Positions 34,196 to 44,176 of a DNA stretch of 64,000 bases are shown piece by piece. Made by a program: the position numbers and the translations under genes. The stretch is from Gerris lacustris (lineage: Eukaryota; Arthropoda; Insecta; Hemiptera; Gerridae). Each line of letters starts with the position of its first letter. Position 1 is the first letter of the stretch. Below the pieces are notes generated by a model, which saw only the letters and a program-made list of their open reading frames with translations, was not told the origin of the DNA and ran no database searches. Location: contig OX578281.1 in NCBI GenBank assembly GCA_951217055.1, forward strand, positions 66,280,043 to 66,344,042. Direction: 5' to 3'.

Positions 34196-34410
34196 TTTAG
34201 CACACCCCCCCCCCCCCCCCCCCTTGGTTCTGAACAATAGTCTGTTCAACAAAAGTTTCAAAGGTTTGTGTGTTTGTCTTATAATATACAAACCTGTATT
34301 TGTTCCTTTGTCTATATTAAACTGTTCAGACGAAGGAATATTGGGGGAAGGGGGGGGGGGGGGCTCAAATAAAAAAGTACCAAGACTTCTTAACAAGCAT
34401 CATTGGTCAG
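34196..34410. repeat. Opposed C and G runs, probable inverted-repeat remnant
   Basis: A run of about 18 C (34205-34223) and a run of about 14 G (34350-34364) face each other across 125 bp that includes CTGAACAATAGTCTGTTCA. The same geometry is seen at the centres of families F, G and H. The outer arms are not clear. Confidence 0.4.
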
Positions 34411-34724
34411 AAATAAAAAATACAGGATCATAAGTCCTGTAATTCTAGAGACATCGTGATAAGTCAGTCAGTAGTAATTAAAAGGTATACGCTATACTCA
34501 AAGGGCAGACCAAAAATGTTTTTATTTGAGAAATTTAATCTTGTTACTTAGATTTACGCACTTTCCGACATCCTGGAAAGCTAAAACTTGCCTGGATTAT
34601 GTATTTCCGACGAAAATACATTAATAAAAAATAGTTATTTATGTTACTAGGCAGAAAAATTGAATTTTGCTGACAAGTTTTTAAGTTTTAGTTCCGAACC
34701 GAAGGAGAGGATAGGCTAAACAAA
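34411..34724. other. Spacer, nothing recognised
   Basis: There is no open frame or repeat structure. Confidence 0.4.
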
Positions 34725-34880
34725 TTTAGTGCAGAGGCGAGGCCGAGGCAGGAAATTTACAATTTTACTGACGAGGTGAAGCCGAGTAAGGAAAATTACA
34801 TGTTGACTGACGAGACGAAGCCGAGGCAGGAAAATGATAATTGCCTGTTAAGGTGTAACCGAAGCAGAAAATCTTTAAAC
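34725..34880 (+). repeat. 39-bp tandem repeat, four diverged units
   Basis: GCCGAGGCAGGAAAAT-type words start at 34742, 34781, 34820 and, degenerate, at 34858, spaced 39 bp apart. Each is preceded by GACGAGGTGAA or GACGAGACGAA. It is not coding in a consistent frame. Confidence 0.75.
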
Positions 34881-35323
34881 AAGTCAGGAATGTTTCCTTT
34901 GCTGCATAGTTAAATACGATATTTTATCTACTAACGGCAGAAAAATTACACTAATTATTATTTCATTTTTAATATATATAAGATTTAAAGAAATGAAAAT
35001 TTGAGTCATCAAGAAAACAAAACAAGCAAAACGAATTCAGTGTTGTCACTTTTTTTTATTAACAGCTGTTTGTTATCTCAATTTTTAGCGATTTTTTTAA
35101 AAATAATCACTGTAAAATAATAAAATTTGTTTTATTACTATAATTATTAAAGTTATTTTCAAAAAAGATATAAATATTTAGCAGAATATTACGTATATAT
35201 ATTTTTTTAATTACAACACTGTCTTTACTCTAATTTAATTTAAATGAAGGGTTATATACAGGTTATAAACATTGTATAAAGTGTCAAACTAATTATCTAA
35301 TTATTTGTTTTTAACTTTATAAT
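34881..35323. other. AT-rich spacer ending at the Jockey insertion
   Basis: No genes are seen. The last 11 bases (AACTTTATAAT, 35313-35323) are the left target-site duplication of the LINE that follows. Confidence 0.5.
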
Positions 35324-35813
35324 AAGGACATACGGCATCGAATTATGGGGCTGTACCAAGCGTTCTAACTCCTACCGCATCCAATCCCTTCAGTCTAAAA
35401 TCCTAAGAAGAATAACTAATGCTCCCTTCTTTGTTTCTAACTTCATACTTCATAACGACCTAAAAGTGCCCTTTGTTTCTGACCTAGCCACCTCCAGATA
35501 TCAATCCTTTCATGATTCCGTATCCCATCATCCTAATCCCTTAGTCCAAAACCTATTTTCAAATCATATTCCTGGAAATCCTCACCGACGACTCAAAAGG
35601 CAGTGGCCACGCGACTTGTTAAATATTTAAAAAAAAAAAAAAAAAAAAAAAAAGTATCCATAATACACATTAGATAGCATGTTAAACTCATGTCATTAAC
35701 GGTGAGTTCTGTCACTGGACAGTATCTCACATCAAGAGTACCACGCCATGTAAAACAATTATCCTTATTACTTATAACAATGTATTTTTGTAGTTGTAAT
35801 ATACAATAAAACG

Positions 35814-35848
<35 letters not shown>
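35324..35848 (+). mobile_element. Jockey-like LINE, 5' truncated, with target-site duplication
   Basis: The insert starts within the reverse-transcriptase C-terminal region and has a 3' UTR with a poly-A signal (ACAATAAAACG, near 35806). It ends in a run of about 33 A. AACTTTATAAT flanks it at 35313-35323 and 35849-35859, a perfect 11-bp duplication. Poly-A tail, truncation and duplication are the marks of target-primed reverse transcription. The intact duplication and long tail suggest a fairly recent event. Confidence 0.85.
35325..35630 (+). pseudogene. LINE reverse transcriptase, C-terminal fragment (Jockey-like)
   Basis: One uninterrupted frame of 101 codons plus stop has no start codon. 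It begins RTYGIELWGCTKRSN, followed by RIQSLQSKILRRITNAPFF, NFILHNDLKVPFV and ends RLKRQWPRDLLNI. 'YGIELWG' followed by 'IQSLQSKILR.I..AP.F' is the well-known C-terminal region of Jockey-clade reverse transcriptases, downstream of the catalytic domain. It makes no active enzyme alone. The frame has no stop or shift, in keeping with a young insertion. Confidence 0.85.
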
Positions 35849-35852
<4 letters not shown>

Positions 35853-35855
35853 TTA

Positions 35856-36300
35856 TAATTTTTCATGCCTGTCTCAATTGTACTTTAGACGATGTGTAAG
35901 AAGTTTTATTAAAATCGTTACGTTACAACGTAAGATATCGGTAAAAAGTTGTTTTCTTTATTTTAAACGGTCCGCTTTAATAAATTTAGCGATCTTTATC
36001 ACTTTATAGCAGTGTCGGTGTTCATTTTACTAAACAAAATTATTTAAAAAATAAGATGTAGTTAGAATTTTTTCCCGTCCTAAAGCTTACGTTTACGCGA
36101 GCGTTGCGCGTTAACGCTTGGACGGATAACTTTGTCCAACAAACTCAGCCTAGGCATTGGTAAAATGAACATGTGTACAAAATTTCAACACACTCGGTCA
36201 TGTTTTGGTCAAGTTATCGTCATCGGTAGATTTCGTGACGCTTGGATATGTGATTTTGGATTTCGTGACGGTTATGTTGGTCGTTTTTTTTTTTTTTTTT
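35856..36300 (+). mobile_element. Family C element, copy 2
   Basis: The blocks follow the order of 12711-13240: AAAATCGTTACGTTACAACG, TTTAGCGATCTTTATCAC, ACGCGAGCGTTGCGCG, and the core CAAAATTTCAACACACTCGG. It then diverges into ATTTCGTGACG repeats and a run of about 26 T (36285-36310), followed by TTCACTCCCGGGCTCC and GGAACTTCGTTCC. This matches, inverted, the tail of the copy at 48395. Confidence 0.65.
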
Positions 36301-36542
36301 TTTTTTTTTATTCACTCCCGGGCTCCAGAACATGCCATAAGGAACTTCGTTCCAAAAAAAAAGTTCTACAAACGTAAATCTGTGCACACTCGTAGAGCCT
36401 AGATGAAATTTAGTATACAAGAAAAAGGAAAATCATAACCTAAGATGAAAACGGTAAAATTTATTTTAGCCCCAAATTTAGAGGAACTGCCTCCATTAAA
36501 ACACTGATAAATCGCGACTTTCTTTTTTAAAACGATTAAAAA

Positions 36543-37135
36543 TAGTCTTCCAATTAGTGTGACACATAGCTTCCTCACTTGCTATTTCGTAAAATTGATT
36601 GATTTTATGCTTTTAAAACCTATTATTATCCAATTTATTTCATTTTCCCCCGTTTTTTACATCTTTCAAAAAGACGACTTTTTTCAGATTTGATTTTTTG
36701 TTTTGAAATGGGAATATCTGCGGGTTACTTTCAACGAACCATCCAAATTTCATAAAAATCACATATGTACTTTTGAAGATATTTTTGATCGTTGTGCACA
36801 GGTTGCAAAGAAAATAATGAGCACAGTATAGGTTGAAACTAATAAGGTACCAACAATGAGCTAATTACGACCTACCTTACAAATTTCATTAAAATCTGAC
36901 GTGTTGTTTTTAAGATATGTTGGTTCGCTAAAATTGAGCGACAGACCAACAGACTGACCGACAGACAGACCGACAGACTGACCGACAGACAGACAGAGAC
37001 GGAACCAAAAGTGTTCCCCGATGTCTGAAACGGATTTTTATCTTGGAATTTTTGAAATCGGAGACAAAATATTTTCGTTCTTCAGAACGATCACATAAAT
37101 TCGTTACCTTCGGTAAGGCCGGATGCAAAATATCG
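36543..37135 (-). mobile_element. Family B element
   Basis: It runs from TCTTCCAATTAGTGTGACAC to the end GTTACCTTCGGTAAGGCCGG (the hairpin stem is decayed, with ATTCG for CTTCCG). It has the core TTACAAATTTCATTAAAATC and an extended GACAGACAGACCGACAGAC tract (36950-37000). The frames across it are translated repeat. Confidence 0.75.
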
Positions 37136-37959
37136 TCCATTTATAAAATTAAAAACATATGACATTTTGTGTGGAGAAAATCTAGTTTCTGACATTTTAA
37201 ATAAAGAGAACTGTATAAAAGTGACCTTACTGAAAATCGAACAGACCTACGTAAACAACCATCCTTCAATCCCTGACGATGTCATATTATATTTATAGAA
37301 CATGGCCTTATATAGTATTTGAATGTCCCTTATATGAACCTTTTAGAATACATTTCCTACAAAAATAAAATAATTTATAACAATTCTGAAATACAGAATT
37401 TTTTTAAAATTATGTACAGTGAATTCCAAATTAGAAGCCGTTAATTTATATAATTATATCTACAAAATCATGAAACTACGAATTTTTCTCCTTAAAACTA
37501 ATTAAACCTATTGGTCATGGACACCCATCCGGGGCCCGCTCTTAGACGTCCGTTTTAGGGGCTTTTTCGGGGGCGTGTATCTTTTTTCCTATTCACTTTA
37601 AAAAAAAACAAAATACTATTTTTTCCCTTTTCGCGAGACCTACAAAAAAGGTCCTTTGCGTCGGACCGCTAGCCCTTGAGGCGTAGAACAACCTACTTCA
37701 TTTTTTCACATATATCGCCAGTCACCCTGTATATACAAATAAAGATTATAAGAAGAAGATTAGTGGTACATTTTTAAATAAAAACTTTGCTGGATTGAAA
37801 TTGACATGTATTATTATCAATAAGTTTTGTTTATTTTTACTTATAATTTTTCTCAGTTTTTATTTAAGTTTTATGGAATATGAATATTAAGTTGTGTATG
37901 TAAACAACAATAACCATATTATGGTTAATTTTTACTTCAAGGGTTTAAGATATTCTATT

Positions 37960-38004
<45 letters not shown>

Positions 38005-38637
38005 TATTATTTTTTACTTAAGTATTGAATATTATCTAAGAAGTTAAAAAAATCAAAATATGTTCTTATAATATGTTTAACATTTTCTTTATCATTATTA
38101 TGTTATTATGGTTAACCCTAAATCCATTGTAAAAAATACTTTTGTATTTAAAACAAATAAACTAACTAACTAGTATATACAATAAACATGTTTATCGTCT
38201 GGTTTCACTTGAATACTAATTAAAGTTTTATGAAAAATAATATTTATTTTTAACTAATAATATAAATGCACTCACGATTTACAGTTTATTTCCCTTGATG
38301 AATCAATACTGTAGTTTATAAGAATAGTAATGCATAGAGCCGAGACGTGGTGGGGCGAGTTTCATACTATAGGGGGCCCAGACCAAGAACCCCCCGACCC
38401 CCTAGAGCAAGAAACTTCCACCAGTTGCTTACCGAGAACAGGAAACGCTCCCTCTGACATTTAAAGACGCGTTTCTTCTTTTCCCTCAATATTTAACAAA
38501 CAGTACCGAACATATAATTGAGTCATTTCAGAATAATTTAAGTGTATCATACTAAACTATATTTTTACTAACATACATTTTATGTTTAGTCTAATTTCTA
38601 GTTCATAAAGATTAAAAATATTAAAATTTAAACAGTT
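37136..38637. other. Spacer upstream of the hydrolase gene
   Basis: It holds a poly-T run of about 36 (37968-38003). A GC-richer stretch at 37510-37735 ends in CAGTCACCCTGTATATA, a probable end of another TA-flanked element. A second GC-richer stretch lies at 38338-38470 (GGGGGGCCCAGACCAAG and a C-rich part). I could not identify a first exon or promoter of the downstream gene here. Confidence 0.4.
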
Positions 38638-38841
38638 CCAACAGTGTTTGATATTTGAGATAATAATAACAGTGTTAGATATTTGAGGTAATAATAACAG
38701 TTTTAGGTATTTGATATAATAATAACAGTGTTAAATATTAGAGTTAATAATAACAGTGTTAGATATTTGATATAATAATAACAGTGTTAGATATTTGAGA
38801 TAATAATAACAGTGTTAGATATTAGAGTTAATAATAACAGT
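38638..38841 (+). repeat. 28-bp tandem array, about 7 units, next to the hydrolase start
   Basis: The unit ACAGTGTTAGATATTTGA plus GATAATAATA repeats to within 25 bp of the first in-frame ATG of the gene. The last partial unit (ACAGTGTTTTCCAG) creates a plausible splice acceptor. If the gene has an upstream exon, the array lies in its intron. If not, it lies in the 5' leader. Confidence 0.85.
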
Positions 38842-38864
38842 GTTTTCCAGTGTTAGTTTTAACT

Positions 38865-39809
38865 ATGGATAGGCCAATAATTGGTGTATTGACCCAGGAG
38901 ACGAAGCCGTGGGAACCATATGCTGCAGAATATAAAAGCTACATATCTGCTAGTTATGTTAAAGCCGTTGAAGCTTCTGGAGGAAGAGTTGTTCCTGTGT
39001 TTATAGATATGGACGAGGAATACTACAAGAACATGGCGTCCAAAGTCAACGGATTTTTGTTCCCTGGAGGAGCCGCAGATATCCTCTCCACAAAAGGATA
39101 TGCAAGATCAGGTAAGATCATTTATGAAATCGTTACGGAGATGAATAAAAATGGTGATTCCGTTCCTATACTAGGTGTTTGTTTGGGTATGGAGCTCATT
39201 GCGAATATTGTAGCAGGTGGAGATCTTAGAACACCGTGTTCTGCCAAAAATGAAGCTCTACCTTTAGATTTTCAACCTGGATTTGAAAACAGTTCACTGT
39301 TCAAAAACATATCTGATGAAAACGTTCGAATCCTTTCGAAGACTGAATCGACCTCACATCACCATAGACATTGTATCACTCGAGATACTTTGTCACAAAA
39401 CAAACAGACTCAGTGGAAGATCCTCGCGTTATCGAAGAGTAAAAATGGTGAAGAGTTCATCTCCGCCATGGAGCTGACAACCCAACCTATATCAGTGATA
39501 ATATTTCATCCGGAAAAGAATGCCTACGAATGGAAACGGAATCAAGTCAATCCACACGATTCCGAATCTATAGCGGCAGCTAGAATTTTCTACGATTGGC
39601 TTTTAGCTCAGTCCAGACTGAATAAGCACAAATTTGAGGACACAGAGGAAGAAGATCGACTTCTTATTTATAATTACAATCCCGTCTACACTGGAAAGGA
39701 AGGCTTATACGATACTCAAGATTATTTCTTTACCCAACATTCATTTACTTTTAATATTTACTATTTATTGTTTTTATTTTTATATATAGCCTACACTTTG
39801 TTTTTATAG
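38865..39809 (+). CDS. GGH: Gamma-glutamyl hydrolase (folate gamma-glutamyl hydrolase)
   Basis: A cysteine peptidase of the class-I glutamine amidotransferase-like fold that removes gamma-linked glutamates from folylpolyglutamates, normally in lysosomes or secreted. From the ATG (MDRPIIGVLTQE) it is 314 residues. It has the N-terminal strand PIIGVLTQE, AAEYKSYISASYVKAVEASG, NGFLFPGG (PGG at 67-69), the nucleophile elbow GVCLGME (Cys106), a His-rich loop (SHHHRH), the FHPEKNAYEW motif with the catalytic His (215), and the family's closing LIYNYNPVYTG. Length and order match the family. Two N-glycosylation sequons (NSS 142, NIS 148) fit a secretory protein, yet no signal peptide is present. The reading before the ATG is LVLT behind a CCAG acceptor-like site, so a signal-peptide exon may lie upstream. 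The last 18 residues are hydrophobic, unlike the usual soluble ending. The body has no introns in this window, where relatives usually have several. Confidence 0.92.
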   Translation: MDRPIIGVLTQETKPWEPYAAEYKSYISASYVKAVEASGGRVVPVFIDMDEEYYKNMASKVNGFLFPGGAADILSTKGYARSGKIIYEIVTEMNKNGDSVPILGVCLGMELIANIVAGGDLRTPCSAKNEALPLDFQPGFENSSLFKNISDENVRILSKTESTSHHHRHCITRDTLSQNKQTQWKILALSKSKNGEEFISAMELTTQPISVIIFHPEKNAYEWKRNQVNPHDSESIAAARIFYDWLLAQSRLNKHKFEDTEEEDRLLIYNYNPVYTGKEGLYDTQDYFFTQHSFTFNIYYLLFLFLYIAYTLFL

Positions 39810-39982
39810 TTCACCCAGTTGTAACCACTATTTATTATGCGCTGTTACTATAAAACTAACTTAATATCTTTAATCAAAAATATATTTTAATTTACATTCA
39901 ATTTTATATTATCAATATAAGTAAAAATATATATTCAAAAATGTATGTCTGTTCTATATTCAAATGATGAATATGATCATAA

Positions 39983-40017
39983 AATAAACTACTTGATTAC
40001 CTTAAATGCTTAATAAA
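39983..40017 (+). terminator. Poly-A signals of the hydrolase gene
   Basis: AATAAA occurs at 39983-39988 and 40012-40017, about 175-205 bases after the stop codon, followed by a T-rich stretch. These are the most likely 3' ends of the transcript. Confidence 0.5.
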
Positions 40018-40052
40018 GTAAAAAAGTATTTTTAAATAGATTTTTATTTTTG

Positions 40053-40165
40053 TATATTGTTAGTTTTATATATTGTTAGTTTTATATATTGTTAGTTTTA
40101 TATATTGGTAGTTTTATATATTGTTAGTTTTATATATTGTTAGTTTTATATATTGATAGTTTAAT
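40053..40165. repeat. 16-bp tandem repeat, about 7 units
   Basis: The unit TATTGTTAGTTTTATA repeats with little variation and continues in decayed form to about 40260. Confidence 0.85.
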
Positions 40166-41690
40166 TTAATGTTAGTTTTATAATATATTGTTATTTGCAT
40201 ATAGTTTTGCTTTTATAAATCGTTAGTTTTTAAATGTATTTTAATTTTATATATTGTTATTTAAAGTTTGTGTTAAGGCATTTTGAGTATATATGGTTGC
40301 ATTTGTATGAGTAAGCATGTACATACTCGCATGCGTATGCACCAGAATTATAGTTCCTAAAAAAAAAAAAATAAATATAGGTAATAATAATAATAATAAC
40401 AACAATAAAGACTATCAATTCTTAATGTATGTACTTGTATATTTGTTAAATAAATTATTACTAATTATATATTACATATATGATTTCACATTCTATATAA
40501 AGGGCAACTCCGTTTTCCTTTATTAGGATTCACGGCCAAAAGCCGATTTGCCTATAAATGTAAAAAAGAAAAATCATATTATTAAAAAATGTTACTGCAT
40601 TGTTGGGAATAAATGGAAATAAATAAAAAATATTTAATCGAAAACGTTTTATGTATAAAAAATACAAATATATATATTTTTGTCATTATTTTAAAAATAT
40701 ATTGTTCATGTTTTAAAATTCTATCCCGTATTTTAAAATTTTATCCACGTTTGAATGAGAATTTTTTAATTATGGTGTTAAATGAATAAAAGAAATATCA
40801 GCACCAAATTTTCATTAAATCATAAAAACTCTTTATAGATTTACATAGACTGAAAAAAAAATACATATATATGTTCAGATTAGGAGCATTGCTTTTTATT
40901 TTTATTTATTTATTTTTATTTATTTATTTATTTATTTTTTTTTTTTGTTAATCCTAAATTTTGTTTGTTAATAGCCTAGCTTTGCCATATGGCAACAGCA
41001 AAACCCCCTTCCTTTATTATTGTCTGGAGAGGTCCGAGTTAATATTGAACTATTTAAATGTTAATATTATGTCAAAAGCAGGACTAAATTCATTTTTTAT
41101 CATTATATTAATTTGTTTTGAGCAACACGTATGCGACAAGACAGGTTTAAAAAGAAAAAATGGGTTATTTCAAATTTGTGACATGGAAAGAATTTTAATT
41201 TTTTAAATTAATTAATTATTTTTTTTATTATTGGTAATGAAACTATTAGAATAAAGAATTATTAAATTATTACAGGTTCACAAAATGTCATTTTTCTTCC
41301 CTAAATTGAGCGTCAATTTTAAAGTTGCTATATGGCAACGCTAGGATATTACCCTTACAGTTGTTTTTCTGAAACACGCATGCACTAAACAAATTATATA
41401 ACGAAATAATTACACAATTTTACAGATAAACAACTTGCTAAATGTTGTACTTACTTTTACATTTTGTAAAAGATATTTTTAAAAACAATTACTGAGAAAA
41501 AAACTGTAGGGCTAATATTCTAGCATCATAATATAAATAATGTAAAAAAAAAAAAGATAATTTTTTTTTTTTTTTTCGTTTAAATAAATTTAATATTTTG
41601 CTATTATTATTTGTGCTTTTTTTAACCTAAAATTTATTATGTAGAGTTAGGTGTTGGTTGGAATGAAAGTCCTTTTTAAGAACTTGGAAT
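40166..41690. other. AT-rich spacer
   Basis: It contains short simple repeats (AAT near 40380-40410, TTTA near 40900-40940) and open frames of 69-81 codons with no domain. Words such as TAGCTTTGCCATATGGCAAC and TTGCTATATGGCAACG repeat at 40976 and 41325 in the same sense, suggesting a diverged repeat I cannot delimit. Confidence 0.4.
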
Positions 41691-41699
41691 GAAGTCCTA

Positions 41700-41778
41700 C
41701 ATAAGAAAACCTCTCAAGTCCACATAAGAAAACCTCTCAAGTCCACATAAGAAAACCTCTCAAGTCCACATAAGAAAA
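41700..41778 (+). repeat. 23-bp tandem repeat, about 3.5 units
   Basis: The unit AAGAAAACCTCTCAAGTCC plus ACAT repeats three to four times. Confidence 0.85.
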
Positions 41779-41829
41779 CTTTGAACTAAAATTTATTTTT
41801 ATATACATTTTTTAAAAGAAATTTAAAAA

Positions 41830-41965
41830 AACATCGGGTACGGGGTACCTCGGAACTTTTCCTCACTTCAGAGGCCACTAAAGTGGCCTCTCCTGCTGCT
41901 TCACAGCAGGAGGAAGCAGAATTGGACGTGGTCAGTACTTGGATGGGTGACCGTTCTGAACTAAC
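41830..41965 (+). mobile_element. 5S rRNA-derived fragment with two hairpins
   Basis: GTCAGTACTTGGATGGGTGA at 41931-41950, continuing CCG, closely matches the intragenic C box region of eukaryotic 5S rRNA (GGATGGG(A/T)GACCG). The upstream part is not 5S. It holds two perfect hairpins, GAGGCCACT-aa-AGTGGCCTC (41871-41890) and CCTGCTG-cttca-CAGCAGG (41892-41910). It is not a functional 5S gene. A SINE3-like or 5S-derived retroposon fragment is the likeliest source. Confidence 0.55.
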
Positions 41966-42299
41966 TGATTTATTATCATTCAAAAAACAACTTTTTTTAA
42001 TACCTATATTTTATTTAATTGTGTATTTGAAGTTTGGCGGTATTTTGACAGATTTAAACAAACTTTGACGTCATCAAAATTATCGCACTAATAAATAATT
42101 ATATTCGCTTATAACTTTTAAACTAATTAATGGAATTTCATCGGTTTTATTTATATTTGTTCCTTCATTTTTTCCGGTTCCAACGATATGCTGTATGTCA
42201 AAAACCTATTTATACTTTCAGTATTATTAACCGTCAAAGTTTAAAAATTCAAAAATTTATAACTTCAAAAAGGCGGCCAAAATCAAAATGAAATTTAGT

Positions 42300-42670
42300 G
42301 GGCTTGTTTGTCATACAGAGAGGTACATTCGAGCCAAATTTCAACTCGACCAGAACCATTTTCGATTTATTACGATTTTTTTAAATTTTTGCTGACTCAG
42401 CAAACTGGGTTCAAGATGGCGGAAAAAGTTGATTTTCCGGGCGGCACAACTACAGGTTAGGACTGATTTTTCTGCCACGTTTCAACTCTCTAGGTTAAAT
42501 ACCTTGGGCGCTACGATGATAACACACATACACACATACATACGTCATGCTGAAAACCACTCAGGAGGTCTTAAAAACACCTAAAACGGATAATTCCGTT
42601 TAAATCTCGAAAAAAAATTTTTTTGGTGAAAACAATACTTTTCCTACTCTTAGTAGTGAGAAAAAGTAAA
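42300..42670 (+). mobile_element. Family I element fragment
   Basis: It contains the core GAGCCAAATTTCAACTCGAC, TTCAAGATGGCGGAAAAAG, CACACATACACACATACATA and the end hairpin ACTTTTCCTACTC-...-GAGAAAAAGT. It is related to 12055-12450. Confidence 0.5.
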
Positions 42671-42799
42671 AATACTGAGAAAAAAAATGAAGGGCTAATA
42701 TTGTAATTTTAAATCTAATCTATAATTTTCTCTTTCTTATTCATAATAGTATTATTATTATTATTATTTACACTTATACAGTGTTAACAGTAAAGACTA

Positions 42800-42970
42800 G
42801 TCCACACTAGTTGCCATATTGCGCAATTTTGGTCTCAGAGACGGTGCCTAACGCTCTGTCTGCAGACATAGGATAGTCACGGGCTAGCGCTAGACGATCG
42901 ACGCCCTAGGTCTCTAAAATGGAAGACGTGCAACGATAGACACGTTGCGCCACGCGTCTACAGTGTGGAC
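42800..42970. mobile_element. Short inverted-repeat element (MITE candidate)
   Basis: GTCCACACTAG and CTACAGTGTGGAC close a 171-bp segment of clearly higher GC than its surroundings. It contains palindromic words (GGGCTAGCGCTAG, CGCCACGCG) and TGGTCTCAGAGAC. No flanking duplication is certain. Confidence 0.5.
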
Positions 42971-43224
42971 GCTTTCTGAGACGAGACTTGACTCTCTCTC
43001 CTGCCAACATTTTTTGAGTTAAATTTACATAAGTAATAGATCATGATTGATGGGCTATTGAATTGAATATTTATTATTTCATATAAACGAAAGTATTAAT
43101 AGTCCAGATCAGATTAATTTTATAGTAGAAACGAATCAGTCTGGTCCTATAAAATTTATTAATCTATTTATCATTATGCCAATGATTAATGAATTAATAT
43201 TAGTTTAATTTATTTTTTATTAAA

Positions 43225-43650
43225 AGAAAATTCACATTTATTGTTTTTTGATGGATTCATTAGGTGTTGAATAAATATAATCGAAACATGTTGGTTTTCA
43301 TTTATATTTCAGATAAAACGTTACGACCCTTCTCTGCGTTTTTAAGGTCATTTTCAATTACATCTTTTTTATTAAAAATGAAACACATTAATAATCATTT
43401 GTCAAAATTCCTTAATTTTCATATATTTTAAACATTAACTATTTTTTGTTAATTATAAAATTTAGATTTTTCATCTAAATTCCAACTTGTTTGAAAAAAA
43501 ACCTTACATTTTTTTATATAATATATCAAATAATTCAAATTAAATACTTACAATTCCGGGTACAATGTGATGCAAAATTTAAAATTCCTCCAAGATAGTT
43601 TGTCGTAGTAATATCTTTCTTAGTACATATTAAATAAATATACAGTCAAA
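43225..43650 (-). mobile_element. Penelope-like element fragment (terminal repeat)
   Basis: It is co-linear but diverged from the end parts of the palindromic copies at 28880-29230. On the minus strand it has CTTGGAGGAATTTTAAA, the donor GTAAGT, an AT-rich intron-like stretch, then TTGAAAATGACC...GGGTCGTAACG and ACCAACATGTTTCG. The GAAACG of the ribozyme-like module is changed to GTAACG. No protein-coding part remains. Confidence 0.65.
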
Positions 43651-43663
43651 ACTTTGAATTTTC

Positions 43664-44176
43664 ACTTTCTCATATAGGGAAAAAGTATTATGATGGCACG
43701 AAAATTCGATTTTGAGATTTTGATGGATTTACACGTTTTGAGGTCCCCTGAGTCCAAAAAAGTGGGTTCTAAAAAATGTCTGTCGTCTGTCTGACGTCAA
43801 TCGTCTGTCGTCTGTGCAGACGCCTGGAGCCAAAACTACTGGGCCGATTTTATTCAAAAATATTTCTTATAAAAAACGGTTCCGACGATATTGATTAAAA
43901 AATTCTAAAATATAGTCCATTTAAATACGAATCTAACGATATAGGCCGTTTTCCCCGGAAAAATTTAGTTCCTGAGAAAATAGCTTAAAACGCGGTAGAG
44001 AGAGCCCGGGTTCGATTCCCCGCCAAGGAGAAGTTATTTTTATGGTAAATTTTGATGAAATGATCAGTAATAATTAAATGTACATACGAAAAATAATAAA
44101 TGGAAAACACTTGGCTAAGTAATTATGAACTCGTATATATGAGAAAGTTTGTCTGAGTTGTCTCGGACCGATTTTT
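43664..44176 (+). mobile_element. Family A element, complete
   Basis: It starts at ACTTTCTCATATAGGG and ends TTGTCTGAGTTGTCTCGG plus ACCGATTTTT. Order: GATTTTGATGGATTTACACG, GTCTGTCGTCTGTCTGACG, GGGCCGATTTTATTCAAAAA, CGGTTCCGACGATATTG, the B box GGTTCGATTCC (44009-44019) within GAGAGCCCGGG...CCCCGCC, and the GAACTCGTATATATGAGAAA end. It is non-coding. Confidence 0.75.

Noticed and set aside
39283..39477. 64-codon plus-strand frame inside the hydrolase gene
   Set aside because: It is an out-of-frame shadow of the GGH coding sequence.
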